Shown: positions 22,077 to 32,808 of the stretch, one piece after another
Layout of the letters: each line of letters begins with the position of its first letter
Position numbering within the stretch: the stretch's first letter is position 1
Origin: Batkoa obscura
Taxonomy: Eukaryota; Entomophthoromycota; Entomophthoromycetes; Entomophthorales; Batkoaceae
Reading direction: 5' to 3'
DNA: 64,000 nucleotides
NCBI GenBank assembly: GCA_030770535.1
Contig: JASVEC010000006.1
Coordinates: forward strand, 744,001 to 808,000
Notes under the pieces: model-generated
The model's input: the letters and a program-made list of their open reading frames with translations, nothing else
What the model was told of the DNA's origin: nothing
The model's database searches: none
Translations under genes and position numbers: made by a program

Positions 22077-24531
22077 GGGGTTGTCTGAATTAGTTTCATT
22101 ATTTTATCCAATTTTTGAAAAATTTTGTATTTTAAAAACTTCGCTTAAAATTCTATAAAATCACATCTTTTATTAAAACAAAAGTACCCAAACACAGTTC
22201 TAAATCATTCTATTATAGCTCATACTGTAAGTTAGTTGAATTTCTACTAGATCTTAAATACATGTTCTTATAAAGCTTAATTGAGAAATATTTACTATCA
22301 ACTGCTTTATAACCAACATTGTAGATTTATTATCAAATAAATAAACTATTTTAATGTTATAATTACATTATTAATATATTGCCAAGTTAATAAATAGCTG
22401 CATGGGAGGGAGTGGTTAGCCCCAAAACTATAATTAACCATCCCTATATAGTACAAGTAATAATAGTTTTTACATATTATTACAGTTACTTGTTCTTTGA
22501 CTATTTATTAACTTAGCTATTAATAACTTAAGTAATCCTAACATTTAACAACCTATTTCTATCATTCAACAAACTACTTACTTGCTTAGTAAATATCGAA
22601 ATTTTTAAATTCTCTGTTATCTTCGTAAGGTAAGCTGGGATCGATCTTTTAATTTTTCTGTTTTCTATAGACTCTATAACTTTAATTGGGACTATATCGC
22701 TTTTTTTTGATGTATCAGATACTGGATAACAATGTAGTTTATTGTTATGTTTAATAAAGTGTAAATACTTCTTAATGCCCTGCATCTCTATTATTCTTTT
22801 TGTATTTTTGTTTCTTTTATACTTTTTAAAAATTATATCTGTTTTCCCATTATTAACAGTCGAGTTATTAATTTTATTATGCTCGCAAATAAAAGCCTCA
22901 AATCTTGAAATTAATTGATCGATATCTTCTATTTTACCTAACGCTTCAAAACTACTTTTCCATTTTGAAAGGTTTCCAAAATGTCCATCAACTATACTTT
23001 TTCCATGATGCTCAGCAAAAAAATTAAGATTAACATTCAAACTACTATTTATTTTATGAATTTCTTTAAACATATAGTGTAGAAACTCTTGGGATCTAAA
23101 ATGATTTCCTGTATCTGCCCATATATTAATTTTTGTAAACTTTTTAAATAGAAGCTCTGTAGAGATTAAATCGATTAAACAATCTCCTGCATATGCTGAA
23201 TCATGATTCAATATTTCAGATAAGTAATCAAAGTAAACTTTGCCTATTGTTTTATCATCTTTTAAATATAATACACCAAAACCTAATACTGATATAGCTT
23301 GTTTATTATAATGATCTAGATTTATTGAATCTGGTCTTGTCCCTATTTCCATATTTTGTTTAAAATCTAAAACTATTATACAACTTTTGTTATTTAATTT
23401 TTTAATAGTTTCATTAAATGTGTTTTTTTGAGTATCAACACAGAATTTATGTAATTTGTATAATTTTTCTTCTTCGTTGAAAATTTCTTGTATCTCTGCT
23501 TTGTTTTTTGCTGTATTTATTTTATTTTCAAATAACTTTTTTCTAACTGTATACTGGGTACATATATTACATAGATCCGTTTTTCTTGCTGGATTTTTGA
23601 AATTACTTGGTATATATTTAAAGAACGTTGACCTAGCTACTGCTTTATCTCTTAGATCATTCAAATATTTACTATATATCATTCTTCTACTTTTATTTAA
23701 TATATATATATTATCTGATGAATATTTACTATCGTTATTTTTTTTATTAAATCTTGATGAAATAGTTGAATCATTTAGTAAATATTGTATGATAGTTTCA
23801 ATTTGCTCATCTTTAATTTTTTTTGTGTTTTTAATAATAGGTTTTAGTGTTGATATTTTATTACTATTACTTGTTTTTGAATAATCATATTGATTTCTAT
23901 TTATATTAAACCCAAAACTCTTACATTCATCAAAAGAATATACTGAAGCTATAGTTGATAATAACGCTACTTGCTGACTTTTGTTTCCTGTTTCCCTTAA
24001 AGCACTAATTTTATACATTACTTGATTAAGTTTATTATTATCGATAGTAAACTTTGATAATATATCTTTTCTTTGTTTTGTTTTATTATAAAATTCCATG
24101 AACCTTGGGTTGTTATAAGTAGCTCTTAAAATTGATGTAAATGAATTACAATGTTTATATTGTGTACTCCTCCCTATTGTATTGAAGTTTTCAAAAATTC
24201 CATTTCGAAGTTTAGTTATGAAAGTTTGCATTTTATTTTTATTTCAACAAAAAATAAAGTCAAATAACTGTATTTATATAATTATGTATTTATGTAATTA
24301 TATAATCATATAGTTATATATTATATATCTGTTAAATATCTAACAGAACTAACATAAAATATATAGTTAGGAAAATTAGCTATTTAAGAAAAGGAAACAA
24401 TTAAAATAAGTTTTAAATAGAGACATTTAATTTTAGGCTTTTTAGATTTAACCGTTATATTGAACACAAACTTGGAATTTTAAATTTGGATTAATTTCTA
24501 AGTAGATTCTGAAACCAATTAGGACAGCCCC
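22077..24531 (-). mobile_element. Complete DNA transposon, proposed autonomous partner of the MITEs
   Basis: 2,455 bp between ATAT (22073-22076) and ATAT (24532-24535). Left end GGGGTTGTCTGAATTAGTTT is the imperfect inverse of the right end, whose complement reads GGGGCTGTCCTAATTGGTTT (four mismatches in the first 22). The left subterminal sequence (GTTTCATTATTTTATCCAAT) matches one end of the MITEs (GTTTCATCACTTTTTCCATT). It encodes one open protein and no other gene. The cut-and-paste nature is inferred from the inverted ends, the 4-bp (or TA) duplication and the protein. The superfamily was not settled. Confidence 0.85.
22528..24231 (-). CDS. DDE-type transposase-like protein, 567 residues
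   Basis: Single intact exon with ATG at 24231. The N-terminal 200 residues are Lys/Asn-rich and probably bind DNA. A CxxC pair follows (RKTDLCNICTQY, about 222-233), then a helical region. The candidate catalytic core has Asp in CIIVLDFKQNMEIG, Asp in INIWADTGNHFRSQEF, the block NFFAEHHGKSIVDGHFG, and Glu in RFEAFICEHN. The order CxxC, helical region, D-x-QN, D-N/G, HGK is reminiscent of Sola-like transposases, but this was not verified. The coding region is inside the inverted ends, so it probably moves this element and the MITEs. A complete frame suggests recent activity. There are no signs of introns. Confidence 0.75.
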   Translation of the reverse strand: MQTFITKLRNGIFENFNTIGRSTQYKHCNSFTSILRATYNNPRFMEFYNKTKQRKDILSKFTIDNNKLNQVMYKISALRETGNKSQQVALLSTIASVYSFDECKSFGFNINRNQYDYSKTSNSNKISTLKPIIKNTKKIKDEQIETIIQYLLNDSTISSRFNKKNNDSKYSSDNIYILNKSRRMIYSKYLNDLRDKAVARSTFFKYIPSNFKNPARKTDLCNICTQYTVRKKLFENKINTAKNKAEIQEIFNEEEKLYKLHKFCVDTQKNTFNETIKKLNNKSCIIVLDFKQNMEIGTRPDSINLDHYNKQAISVLGFGVLYLKDDKTIGKVYFDYLSEILNHDSAYAGDCLIDLISTELLFKKFTKINIWADTGNHFRSQEFLHYMFKEIHKINSSLNVNLNFFAEHHGKSIVDGHFGNLSKWKSSFEALGKIEDIDQLISRFEAFICEHNKINNSTVNNGKTDIIFKKYKRNKNTKRIIEMQGIKKYLHFIKHNNKLHCYPVSDTSKKSDIVPIKVIESIENRKIKRSIPAYLTKITENLKISIFTKQVSSLLNDRNRLLNVRIT

Positions 24532-24553
24532 ATATATTAAAAAACTTGTTTTA

Positions 24554-24594
24554 ATTTTGAAAATTAAAAATTAAAAATTAAAAATTAAAAATTA
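24554..24594. repeat. Short tandem repeat (TTAAAAA)n
   Basis: About five copies of a 7-bp unit just to the right of the transposon, in otherwise AT-rich DNA. Confidence 0.7.
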
Positions 24595-25139
24595 TTATTT
24601 AAAGCTTGTTTTGCAGTATAAAGTAGGTAGCTTAACTTTGCTTTTTTTTAAGTATTTATAACTATTAAAATATTTTCTAAAAAAGCAAAATTTATTTTAT
24701 TTGAAAAAAGCTGTTTTTATCTATTTTGAATATTTTGAATATTTATGCCTTTTTTGTTTTTTTTATAATAATAAAATAACTATTTTTAATACTTTTTTTA
24801 ATATTTTTTTATACAATAAAACTTTACATAATAATTAGTGTATCATTTTTATTTAGTTTTAATATTATATATTTTAAAAAAAAATTAAATTTATTTTTTA
24901 CAATTAAATAATTAATTTTAATAATTGTAAAATATAATATTAAGTTTGAATTATATTATCAAAAGTGATTTAAGCATTAAATTTTATTTTTTTGTCTTTT
25001 TTAAAATTTATAAGTTTTATAAAAATTTTTAAATTAATATAGGCCTAGTTTGTAGTAAAAAAAATTATTGTCATCCTTAGTCTAATCAGCGTTTGCCCAA
25101 GGGCTTAGTTTTTTAAATTCCTATACATTATAATCTTTA
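24595..25139. other. Extremely AT-rich stretch, no gene seen
   Basis: Homopolymer-rich DNA without frames. It may be an old insertion landing zone, but no ends were recognised. Confidence 0.45.
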
Positions 25140-25570
25140 AATTATAGTAAGTTCTTTTCATACCTTGCTAAAAAGAAATTCGGTTACGTTATTTTCATAT
25201 AGTTCACCATTAGTAAAGAGCCTGTTGTTATAAATATATCTATTTTTACAGTATAGCAAGCAACGGAAAAATGCAGCTTTACCAATCGATATCATTGAAT
25301 CACCAAGATCCAAAGTAGAGATGTCGATTTATTTACTTACTATTTTTGATTGGTAAAATCACATTATCATCTAATAAGACGCCAACTTAGCTTTTGTATT
25401 TAAAAACGTCGGTTGCAATTCTAGTAAGGGAGATTCGTTATCGTTTATCCTATTTAGAAAAAACTCAAGTAGTCTGCCTTGATTATAACTACATCCCTGG
25501 TGAAGGGTAGGGTAAGTTTTACAGCTAATTTGGATATTAATATATTTAATACTACTGTACACCACTTTAA
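25140..25570 (-). pseudogene. Possible decayed gene of unknown family
   Basis: Three coding-like blocks on the minus strand: LLEFFLNRINDNESPLLELQ then PTFLNTKAKLA; DDNVILPIKNS; and DISTLDLGDSMISIGKAAFF, RCLLYCKNRYIYNNRLFTNG then ELYENNVTEFLFSK. The first two are in different frames without an obvious intron. The last follows a weak donor/acceptor arrangement. Composition is protein-like, but no family is recognised and no start codon fits. It may be a multi-exon gene read wrongly. Confidence 0.3.
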
Positions 25571-26057
25571 TATTATAAACATGTGCTGTATTGCTTATCT
25601 ATCCACAACATACTTCACTATTAAATTTAAGAGGGAATTTTTTAAAATCAATTTAAAACATCCCTGTCTAGCTAGAACACCATCGGGTATAAAAAAGCAG
25701 CGTAAGAGGCATTTTTCCAATATCAGATATATTGGCACAAGCGAAAGAAACACCTCCTAATTTAAAGTATTTGGTACAACAATTTGGTCAGAGAAATAAG
25801 GGTTGATACTATGAATAATAATTCCAGTCTTTTAAACATTTTCTAACTAAAAAAACTAGTGCTTAAATATACAAACTCATTGATAATTATAGGAGGTATT
25901 TGTTTTAGTAACCGTATTTCTTATTGATTGATAGACTAAGCAGTCTTGACCAAAGCCAATGGATTGCTGATGTCTAGAGTTGTCGGCCTTTCGTATGTAT
26001 AAATTAAAGTCTGCTCTTGACAAGAAATTTTTTTTTCTAAAACTTTAATTAAAATAG
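25571..26057. other. Intergenic stretch, no clear gene
   Basis: Holds a frame at 25479-25760 (plus) without recognisable content, then AT-rich DNA. An upstream exon of the zinc-knuckle gene may lie here, because that gene opens after an acceptor at about 26057. Confidence 0.35.
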
Positions 26058-26689
26058 GTGATAATGATAAAAAAAGAGATTTTTTAGAATATATCGAATC
26101 TCCAGATGGAGATTTTGAGAGGTGAGTTTAAAATTTAAAATTTAAAATCGATTGATTTTAAATCTAGTATAAGCAGTGATGAATCTTTAATTCCTCCAGC
26201 AATTGCACAGTTATTAGACCCTGGTAATAAAGAATAGAAAAAGAAATATTCCACAAAAACAAATGCTACCGATGTGGAAAGAAAAATAATTATAGAAAAT
26301 GTTATTATAAGGCAAATTGATATTAGTAATTAATATCGTATTAATTTTATGTAGACAAAATATCTGAGATGTAACAAACCGCACACAAAAATACTATGCG
26401 ATGAAGATGAGATATGCTGTATTTGTAATAAGTATGGGCATATAAAGAAAGTATGTGAAATGCACTAAATAGTTAAAAAATTTAATTTGGTTAATTTTAG
26501 AATTGCCCGTTGAAACCTAAAAAAAGATGTACAAGATGTGGCGATAGCACTCACACTACTAGGGTAAGTTTTTTAATTCATAACTTTAGTTTATTGACTA
26601 TTTTATAGAGATGCCCGAGGTTCCCTAAATTAAATAAAAATAAAAAGAAGGGGATAGCAACCCCAAAACAAGGGACAGACAATAAATAG
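26058..26689 (+). pseudogene. CCHC zinc-knuckle gene, Air1/2-like, possibly broken
   Basis: After an acceptor (AAAATAG) the frame reads DNDKKRDFLEYIESPDGDFE; a GTGAGT intron follows, then ISSDESLIPPAIAQLLDPGN-KE and an in-frame TAG. The same frame continues KKKYSTKTNATDVERKIIIE. Later exons give YLRCNKPHTKILC, CCICNKYGHIKKNC (CX2CX4HX4C), and RCTRCGDSTHTTRRCP (CX2CX4HX4C), ending KKGIATPKQGTDNK and a stop at 26687-26689. All introns between the knuckles have good sites. Tandem CCHC knuckles in a short host gene recall Air1/Air2, the RNA-binding subunits of the TRAMP polyadenylation complex in the nucleus. Either the TAG makes it a pseudogene or an intron was misread. The N-terminal exon was not found. 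Confidence 0.45.
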
Positions 26690-26932
26690 GAGGCTGCCGG
26701 TTGTCAAAGCAGTATAACAATCTGTGTAGCTGTGAAAAATGCAGCAAAAAATAATAGCATTTCTATGTTGTATAATAAAATACCAATGTAGCTTATTTTC
26801 AATTTTTCAATTTTAGTCTTTTGGTGTTTTTTGATTTTTAGTTTATTTTTTAAAATTAACATTGATTTGATAAATTTTCTTAAAAATAAATTCAATTTTC
26901 TATTTGATTTTTAGACTTGTAAAAAATATAAA

Positions 26933-29296
26933 ATGGAACAAAATATTGAACTTACAAATGGATCTAATGAAGAAGGAAAAACAACACAAGCTAAAAAAAT
27001 AAAATTAGATAATGATTGTATTAAAGATACCGGTAGTACCATAAAAACCAATATAACTGAAACAATTGGTAATAATAGACAGGATATAGATGAGCAAAAA
27101 CTTGAAACAGCCATCAATGATAATACTAAAATTAAAGCCATACCAAAAGACCAAGACTTTAATTTTACTATTAAAGAAGAAGAGGTTGGTATGACCGAGT
27201 ATTACATTAAAGAAAATAGTGGCTTTCATGGGATTATTAAGCAATTGTAATGTTTATTTTTATTTTTATTTTTGTTGAACTTTTATTTATACTAATTACT
27301 TTTATTAGGTTTTCTGATTTCATCGTTAATGAAATAGATGCCAACGGTAATGTTTTGAAATTAGAAAAGGATATGCAGGACCCTAACAACATACCATTAC
27401 CCAAACGTAAAAGTGGTGAAAAAAAGGAAATTAAAATCCAAGTTACACAGGTAAAACGAGCTCTTTAATAGACACTAGGTAAATGTTAAACTTTTATTTT
27501 GATTAATAGGACGACGAAAAGGAAAAAGAGATAGAAGTTGATTTTGATATTATATTTAATAAATTAAATGAGATTTATACAAATTCATTGCCTGTTGACG
27601 AAAATAAAGATAGAGAAGAATTGCTCAAAGACGGATTTGAAAAGATCAAACAAATGGTTCAAGATCAAGGAACCAGTATTTCAAGTCATATCATTCCATT
27701 GAAAATTGAAGGTAAAGAAAAAAGAACCCAGTTACATATGGCTATCCGTGAGTATTTAGGAAGTAAAATAATGACTCAAACAAAAAATGATGGGTTAATT
27801 CAATTTGTATTTATGAAAAATAAGAAGCAAAAGAAAATGAACCAGGCTCGTGTATCAAAAAATGAAGCTATTAATAAAGAAAGGTATTTACATTTTAATT
27901 TGTATAAAGAAAACCGTGATACCCATGATATTATCAATCAAATGATTCGTATGTTAAGAAGTAACAATAAAAACTTTTCAATTGCTGGTACTAAGGATAA
28001 GCGTGGTATTACCGTTCAAAGAATTTCTATGTTTAATGGAGAAGAAGATCGACTCAGGGGGTTATTTAAAGGGATACCAGGAGCCCAGATTTCTAGTTTT
28101 AGGTAATTAAAATAAACTAAACTAAAGCCTTAATAATTAATCTTTTATAATAGTAAACAAAAGGAGCCACTTAGACTTGGTGATTTAAATGGGAACCAAT
28201 TTCAACTGGTTATTAGAAATTTACAACTCAATGATAAAAGTATAATTGAAACGCAAGAAAAAATGGATCAAATATTAACCCAATTCAAAGAGGGACCAGG
28301 CTTTATTAATTATTTTGGTATGCAGCGCTTTGGTACTAATAGTATTGGTACCCATGAAATTGGAAGCGCATTATTGAACAATGATTGGAAGTATGCAGTA
28401 GATCTCATTTTAATGCCACGTGAAGGTGATAGTGGAAGAAGTAAAGAAGCTAGAGAACATTGGGAAAAAACACAAAATCCAAAAGAAACGTTAGAAATGT
28501 TACCTAATTATTTAGTAGCTGAGAGATCTATATTAAATGGATTTATTGAAAATAAGGATTTGAATAATTACTTGAATGCTATCAAACGTATACCAAGAAA
28601 TTTAAAAACTTTATACGTACATGCATATCAATCTTATGTTTGGAATTTAGCTGTGTCAAAGAGACTTCAATGTCATGGGTTTAAACTAACCATTGGGGAT
28701 TTAGTTGAATTAGATGATGGCACTGTTTCGTGCGTTGAAAGTGAAGAAGATTTGAAAAAGTACACTATTCAACAATTAGTATTACCATTACCAGGGCATT
28801 CGATTAGTTATCCTAAATATACAGGTGAGTTATATGAATTGTATGAAAATATTATGGTCAAGAATAATTTAAATCCAAACCAAATGGTTCGTAGTGAAAA
28901 GGATTTAAGTTTAACTGGAGATTATAGAAAAGTAGTCATTCAACCAAAAGATTTTAGTTGGTAAATCCAATATCACATTATAATAAGCTATAGTAGTAAT
29001 ATCTTTTATTTAAATAATAGGGAATTTATAAACTACAAGGAAACCAATGAGCAATTATTATTAAGTGATTTAGATATTAATAATAATATAGAAAAGCCTA
29101 AATCAAAAGAAGGTAATGATCACTATTTTATTTATTAAATTCTATCTCATACTAACTATAAACTTTATTAGATGGCGATTTACTTGCTTTAATTTTAAGC
29201 TTCAAGTTACCACCTTCAGGTTACGCTACTATGCTCTTAAGAGAGCTTCTTCATATCAAAACGGATAAAGCTTCTATTGCTGCCATTTCTACTTAA
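26933..29296 (+). CDS. PUS7: tRNA/mRNA pseudouridine synthase, TruD/Pus7 family
   Basis: Six exons join in phase (26933-27246, 27309-27450, 27510-28102, 28154-28960, 29021-29112, 29172-29296) to give 690 residues, close to yeast Pus7. The N-terminal 75 residues are acidic and disordered. Then come FHGIIKQLFSDFIVNEID, the catalytic-Asp block NFSIAGTKDKRGITVQRIS, GPGFINYFGMQRFGTNSIGT, the TRUD insertion, and LYVHAYQSYVWNLAVSKRLQ. It ends with LALILSFKLPPSGYATMLLR. The catalytic Asp (GTKD) is present. The enzyme isomerises U to pseudouridine in tRNA (U13, U35), U2 snRNA and mRNA, mainly in the nucleus. ATG 26933 is the first in the exon. No oddity. Confidence 0.95.
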
Positions 29297-29466
29297 TCGA
29301 ATACAAAATTGGGATAGACTTTTAAATTTGAAATAAATATAGATTAGTAAAAATTGCGTTTGTTGATGAGTGCTTTTTAATCGATTTAGCCTGGTTATTA
29401 CCTTTGTTGTTTTGTTCTTTATCTTCACTAAATAAAGTAAAGCAGCGGCATTTGTAATAAAAATAT

Positions 29467-29565
29467 GGGGATGTATTTTTTTGTTTAAGAATCTTACTAA
29501 AAACCTTTCTGCTGAAATAGCGCTTAAAAAATGGAAAAAGTAATGAAGCCAAAAAAAACATCCCC
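29467..29565 (+). mobile_element. MITE copy 8
   Basis: 99 bp, GGGGATGTATTTTTTTGT to AAAACATCCCC, flanked by ATAT on both sides, 170 bp after PUS7. One of the best preserved copies. Confidence 0.9.
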
Positions 29566-29569
29566 ATAT

Positions 29570-30870
29570 AATGCTAATTAATGCTAGTTAGAAAGTATAA
29601 TTAGAAGTTAAAGAAACTGTCTCTATTTAAAGGATTAAAAATATCAAAAAAACAGAGAATTGAAATCTCCATTCATGTAAAAGGCTAACAGCAAACCGAC
29701 TATCATAACATTTTGGATACATTATAAATTAAGGACCAAAACGTTTTAAGCTAATTCAATTAGTTATGTATCAATAAAACATTATTTAATGTCAATATTT
29801 TAATACCCTCAATCATTCATGTTATAGTAGTTTTTTTGATTTTCACGTTAAAATTCACTAATCTAATTAATGAACCCGAAGATTTAAACTGAGTTATTCC
29901 ACTTCCAATCTAAACAGTCCACGGTTAAGTTGTATCATTGGTATCGGTTTTCATTTAACATCTTTCTAGAAATACAGTCACATACTCTGGCATTGTGTAA
30001 CAATCATGTAAGAATAGTTTAATAGCTATCAATAGTTATTAGTTACTTGTTTAAATTTAGCTACTCGTTTGTGTTTCAGTGCTTTCGCTACGCTATAAGG
30101 AATAAATTTCTAAAAATAATCATATTTAACAATTTATTAAAATTGATTAGTAGCATGACTGACATTATATAGCAACACGTTAGTAGATAAAAATAAAATT
30201 CATAATATGACATCTCAAAGGTTTTTAATAATAAATGACAGTACTCTAACAGATGATTGCATTTCTAAATAGCTTAATATTTTTAATAGCTTTCCAATAA
30301 ACTTCATAATTTTTTATTTTATTGAAACAAAGCATAAATAGAAGGCCATATATTCTAATGAATAGTCTACAGAATTTAAAACTTTCTAATAAATATAGAA
30401 ATAAAATCAGATGAAGAAATAACTTTAAAATTAGAGGATAATCTTTATTAACTAGCATCTATGCCAACTAAGTGGGCACCTTGATTTAATGAATGAAGAG
30501 TAATGTCAACAATTAATGAGTTCAATAAGTCCCTGTTTTAATTTTAAAGCCATTTTCTATATTTCTAAATTTATCAATTTATCATGATTAAAACAGTAAA
30601 TAATTCAATTTTAATGTTTCATTGGCTTGGCAAATCCTCCCTTTTTTAAATCAAAGTTGATATTGAAATATTGAAGATGATCTCATTGGTGAAAGATTGA
30701 GTCAAGAATTTTAAAAAAAAAGCGGTAAGATAAACTAATATTGAACCAATTTCGATTAACTACTTTTACTTTTTATTATGTTAAATTAAAATTTTAATAT
30801 ATTTATATAATTGTAATACTAATTATTGTAACGGAACTCAAGAGATACAATTATATAAATAGCATAAAAG
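29570..30870. other. Intergenic stretch, no gene seen
   Basis: AT-rich DNA of 1.3 kb. The frames present (29322-29567, 30246-30458, minus) are rich in Phe/Leu/Lys and without family signals; the first is read across the MITE. Confidence 0.45.
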
Positions 30871-30905
30871 GAATCAATAATCAATAATCAATAATCAATA
30901 ATTAA
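30871..30905. repeat. Short tandem repeat (CAATAAT)n
   Basis: About four units of CAATAAT, roughly 70-100 bp before the ZIP start codon. It could lie in the promoter or 5' leader. Confidence 0.65.
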
Positions 30906-30973
30906 TTTATCATTTTTTATAGTTTAATTTATTACTTTTTTTTGTCATTTTATTGATTCAATAGAAATATAAC

Positions 30974-32203
30974 ATGTTGACTAACATATTAAAAAGTATA
31001 ATATTAGTATTGCTATTATTAATAGTACAAATAAGCGCTCAAGAAAGTGGAGAAACAAAACACGATTCAGATAGTGGTAGTGAAAACAATGTAATTTTAG
31101 GGTTTTGTCTAGTATTATTTGGAGCCACATTATCCACTTTAGGCTCTATGATTTTATACATTGACAACTTAATCAAATATTTACCATTTGTAAAAAAAGA
31201 TATTAAACTATCAACTTCCAAACCATTTTTAGCTAGTTCATTATCCTTCTCAGCTGGTGTATTAATGGTGACTATATTTAATAATGTATTACCCGAAGGT
31301 TTGAACGCATTTCATACTTCGAATTTTTTTGGTCAATATGCTGGATTAATTGCCGCTTTTTATTTTTTATTTTGTATGACATTAGTCATTTTAACTAAAT
31401 ATTTCTTCAAAAGAAGAAATATGCAACGTGGTAAAAGAAATACTTCGGATATTGGATTAAATCCAATTGATTCAAGGGTTTCAAGTCCAAGAACTATTAT
31501 AAATCCCATGAATTTTAATAATAATAGTCATAACAGTAGTGTTATCACTAGTCCTACTAATCCAAATTTTCAACATATTATTGAAATCAATAGTGAAGAA
31601 GGTACTATTACTGAAATTAAAGAAAAAGAAAATGAAAAAGATATCGAAAGTTGTCCAACAGCAGCTACAATTAACAATCAAAATGATAATGTAGCTGAAA
31701 ATATAGGTTATGAAATTGCATTAGGTAAGTTTTAATTATTAGTTAAAAATAACATTAAACTAACAATTTGTTTAGGCATAGCTATCCATAACTTTCCAGA
31801 AGGTGTATTAACTTTTGTAGCCTCTTATCAATCGATGAAAACTGGTTTATTATTTGGTGTTGCTTTAGCCTTACATAAGTTTCCTGAAGGCATTATGATC
31901 GGAGTACCAATCTTTGCTAGTACTGGTTCTAAATTAAAAGCCTGTTTAATAACAGCGGCAGCATCTTTCATCACTCAATTATTAGGCGCTGGTTTCGCTT
32001 ATGGGATGTTTCATATCTATTGGAATGATATTATCGGTGGCTTATTATTTTTATTAGCTTCAGCTATCTTAATATCCACTTTATTAGGTGGTATGTTACC
32101 ATTAGCTAAATCTTATGATCAAGAAGATCGTTATTCAACTATTTGGATGTCCATTGGAATTGTTGTTTTTATCTTTCTTACCTCTGTTATTGCAGATAAA
32201 TAA
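30974..32203 (+). CDS. ZIP-family zinc/iron transporter
   Basis: Two exons (30974-31724, 31776-32203) give 392 residues. A signal-like first helix (LKSIILVLLLLIVQISAQ) precedes TM segments. The first half includes TM2-TM3 with FLASSLSFSAGVLMVTIFNN and a long variable, Asn/Ser/Glu-rich cytosolic loop (about 155-245). The metal site follows: ALGIAIHNFPEGVLTFVASY in TM4 and ALALHKFPEGIMIGVPIFA in TM5, both with the HNxPEG/HKxPEG motif; then TM6-TM8. The family moves Zn2+ (or Fe, Mn) into the cytosol. The topology resembles the Zrt3/GufA branch, which exports zinc from the vacuole (inference). The intron cuts the Gly codon before TM4. Confidence 0.9.
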
Positions 32204-32685
32204 ATTTTAAGTTTTTTAAATTTCAATTTGGGTACTTTGTAGTATTATGGTTTTAATTACTTGTTTTACTATAGTCTGATTAGTATATTAAAATTTCTAA
32301 TTAAAAAGAAAAGTCATAGTTGAATACATTATCCCTGAAAATTTGAGCTTAACAAATAATTTTAAAACTTCTTGAACTTTTATGAATTTAGGCTATTCTA
32401 TTCTTCACCTAATTTTCATTCTTACAAAGATTTTTTCAACCCTAAAGTTGCATAAATTCAAAACTTAATTGAGTTTTCTCATTCACTTGCAATTGAGTCT
32501 CATTAATTTTCAGCTGTTTGATTTTGAACTCTAATTTAAACTCAATTAATAGCCAATCAGTTGATTGGGATAATTTTAAACAATTTTCGAATATTTTCAA
32601 TACTTAGGTTATGTTACACTCATTAAACCGAGATCATACCACCAATACGAGCATTAAAAAATATGTTGATACTAAGCAATAAAGG
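32204..32685. other. Intergenic stretch
   Basis: 3' region of the ZIP gene and promoter region of the Tyr-rich gene. Contains several TTGAGTTT/AACTCAAT-like short motifs around 32450-32560. No gene was seen. Confidence 0.45.
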
Positions 32686-32693
32686 TATAAAAA
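32686..32693 (+). promoter_or_regulatory. TATA box of the Tyr-rich secreted protein gene
   Basis: GGTATAAAAAGGC lies about 120 bp before the ATG and is followed by a CA/AAC-rich leader (CAACA repeats), typical of a strongly expressed fungal gene. Confidence 0.6.
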
Positions 32694-32808
32694 GGCATCT
32701 TGTTACAGTCTAAAAATTCAAAAAACAACACTAACTTTTCATAAACAACAAAGGCAGCAAAAAACAATTAATAACCATCTTTCAACAACTTTAAAATATT
32801 AATTAACA

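Noticed and set aside
22528-24231. Retroelement or viral origin for the 567-residue protein
   Set aside because: No reverse transcriptase, protease, capsid or LTR features. The inverted ends and short target duplication fit a plain DNA transposon.
24554-24594. CRISPR-like array or telomeric repeat
   Set aside because: A 7-bp A/T tandem run without spacers; it is simple sequence.
26340-26689. Gag-type zinc knuckles of a retroelement
   Set aside because: No other retroelement parts lie nearby, and the knuckles are split by ordinary short introns, so a host gene is more likely.
27005-27244. Minus-strand frames opposite PUS7 exon 1
   Set aside because: They are shadows of the coding exon, which has a well-supported product and splice phases.
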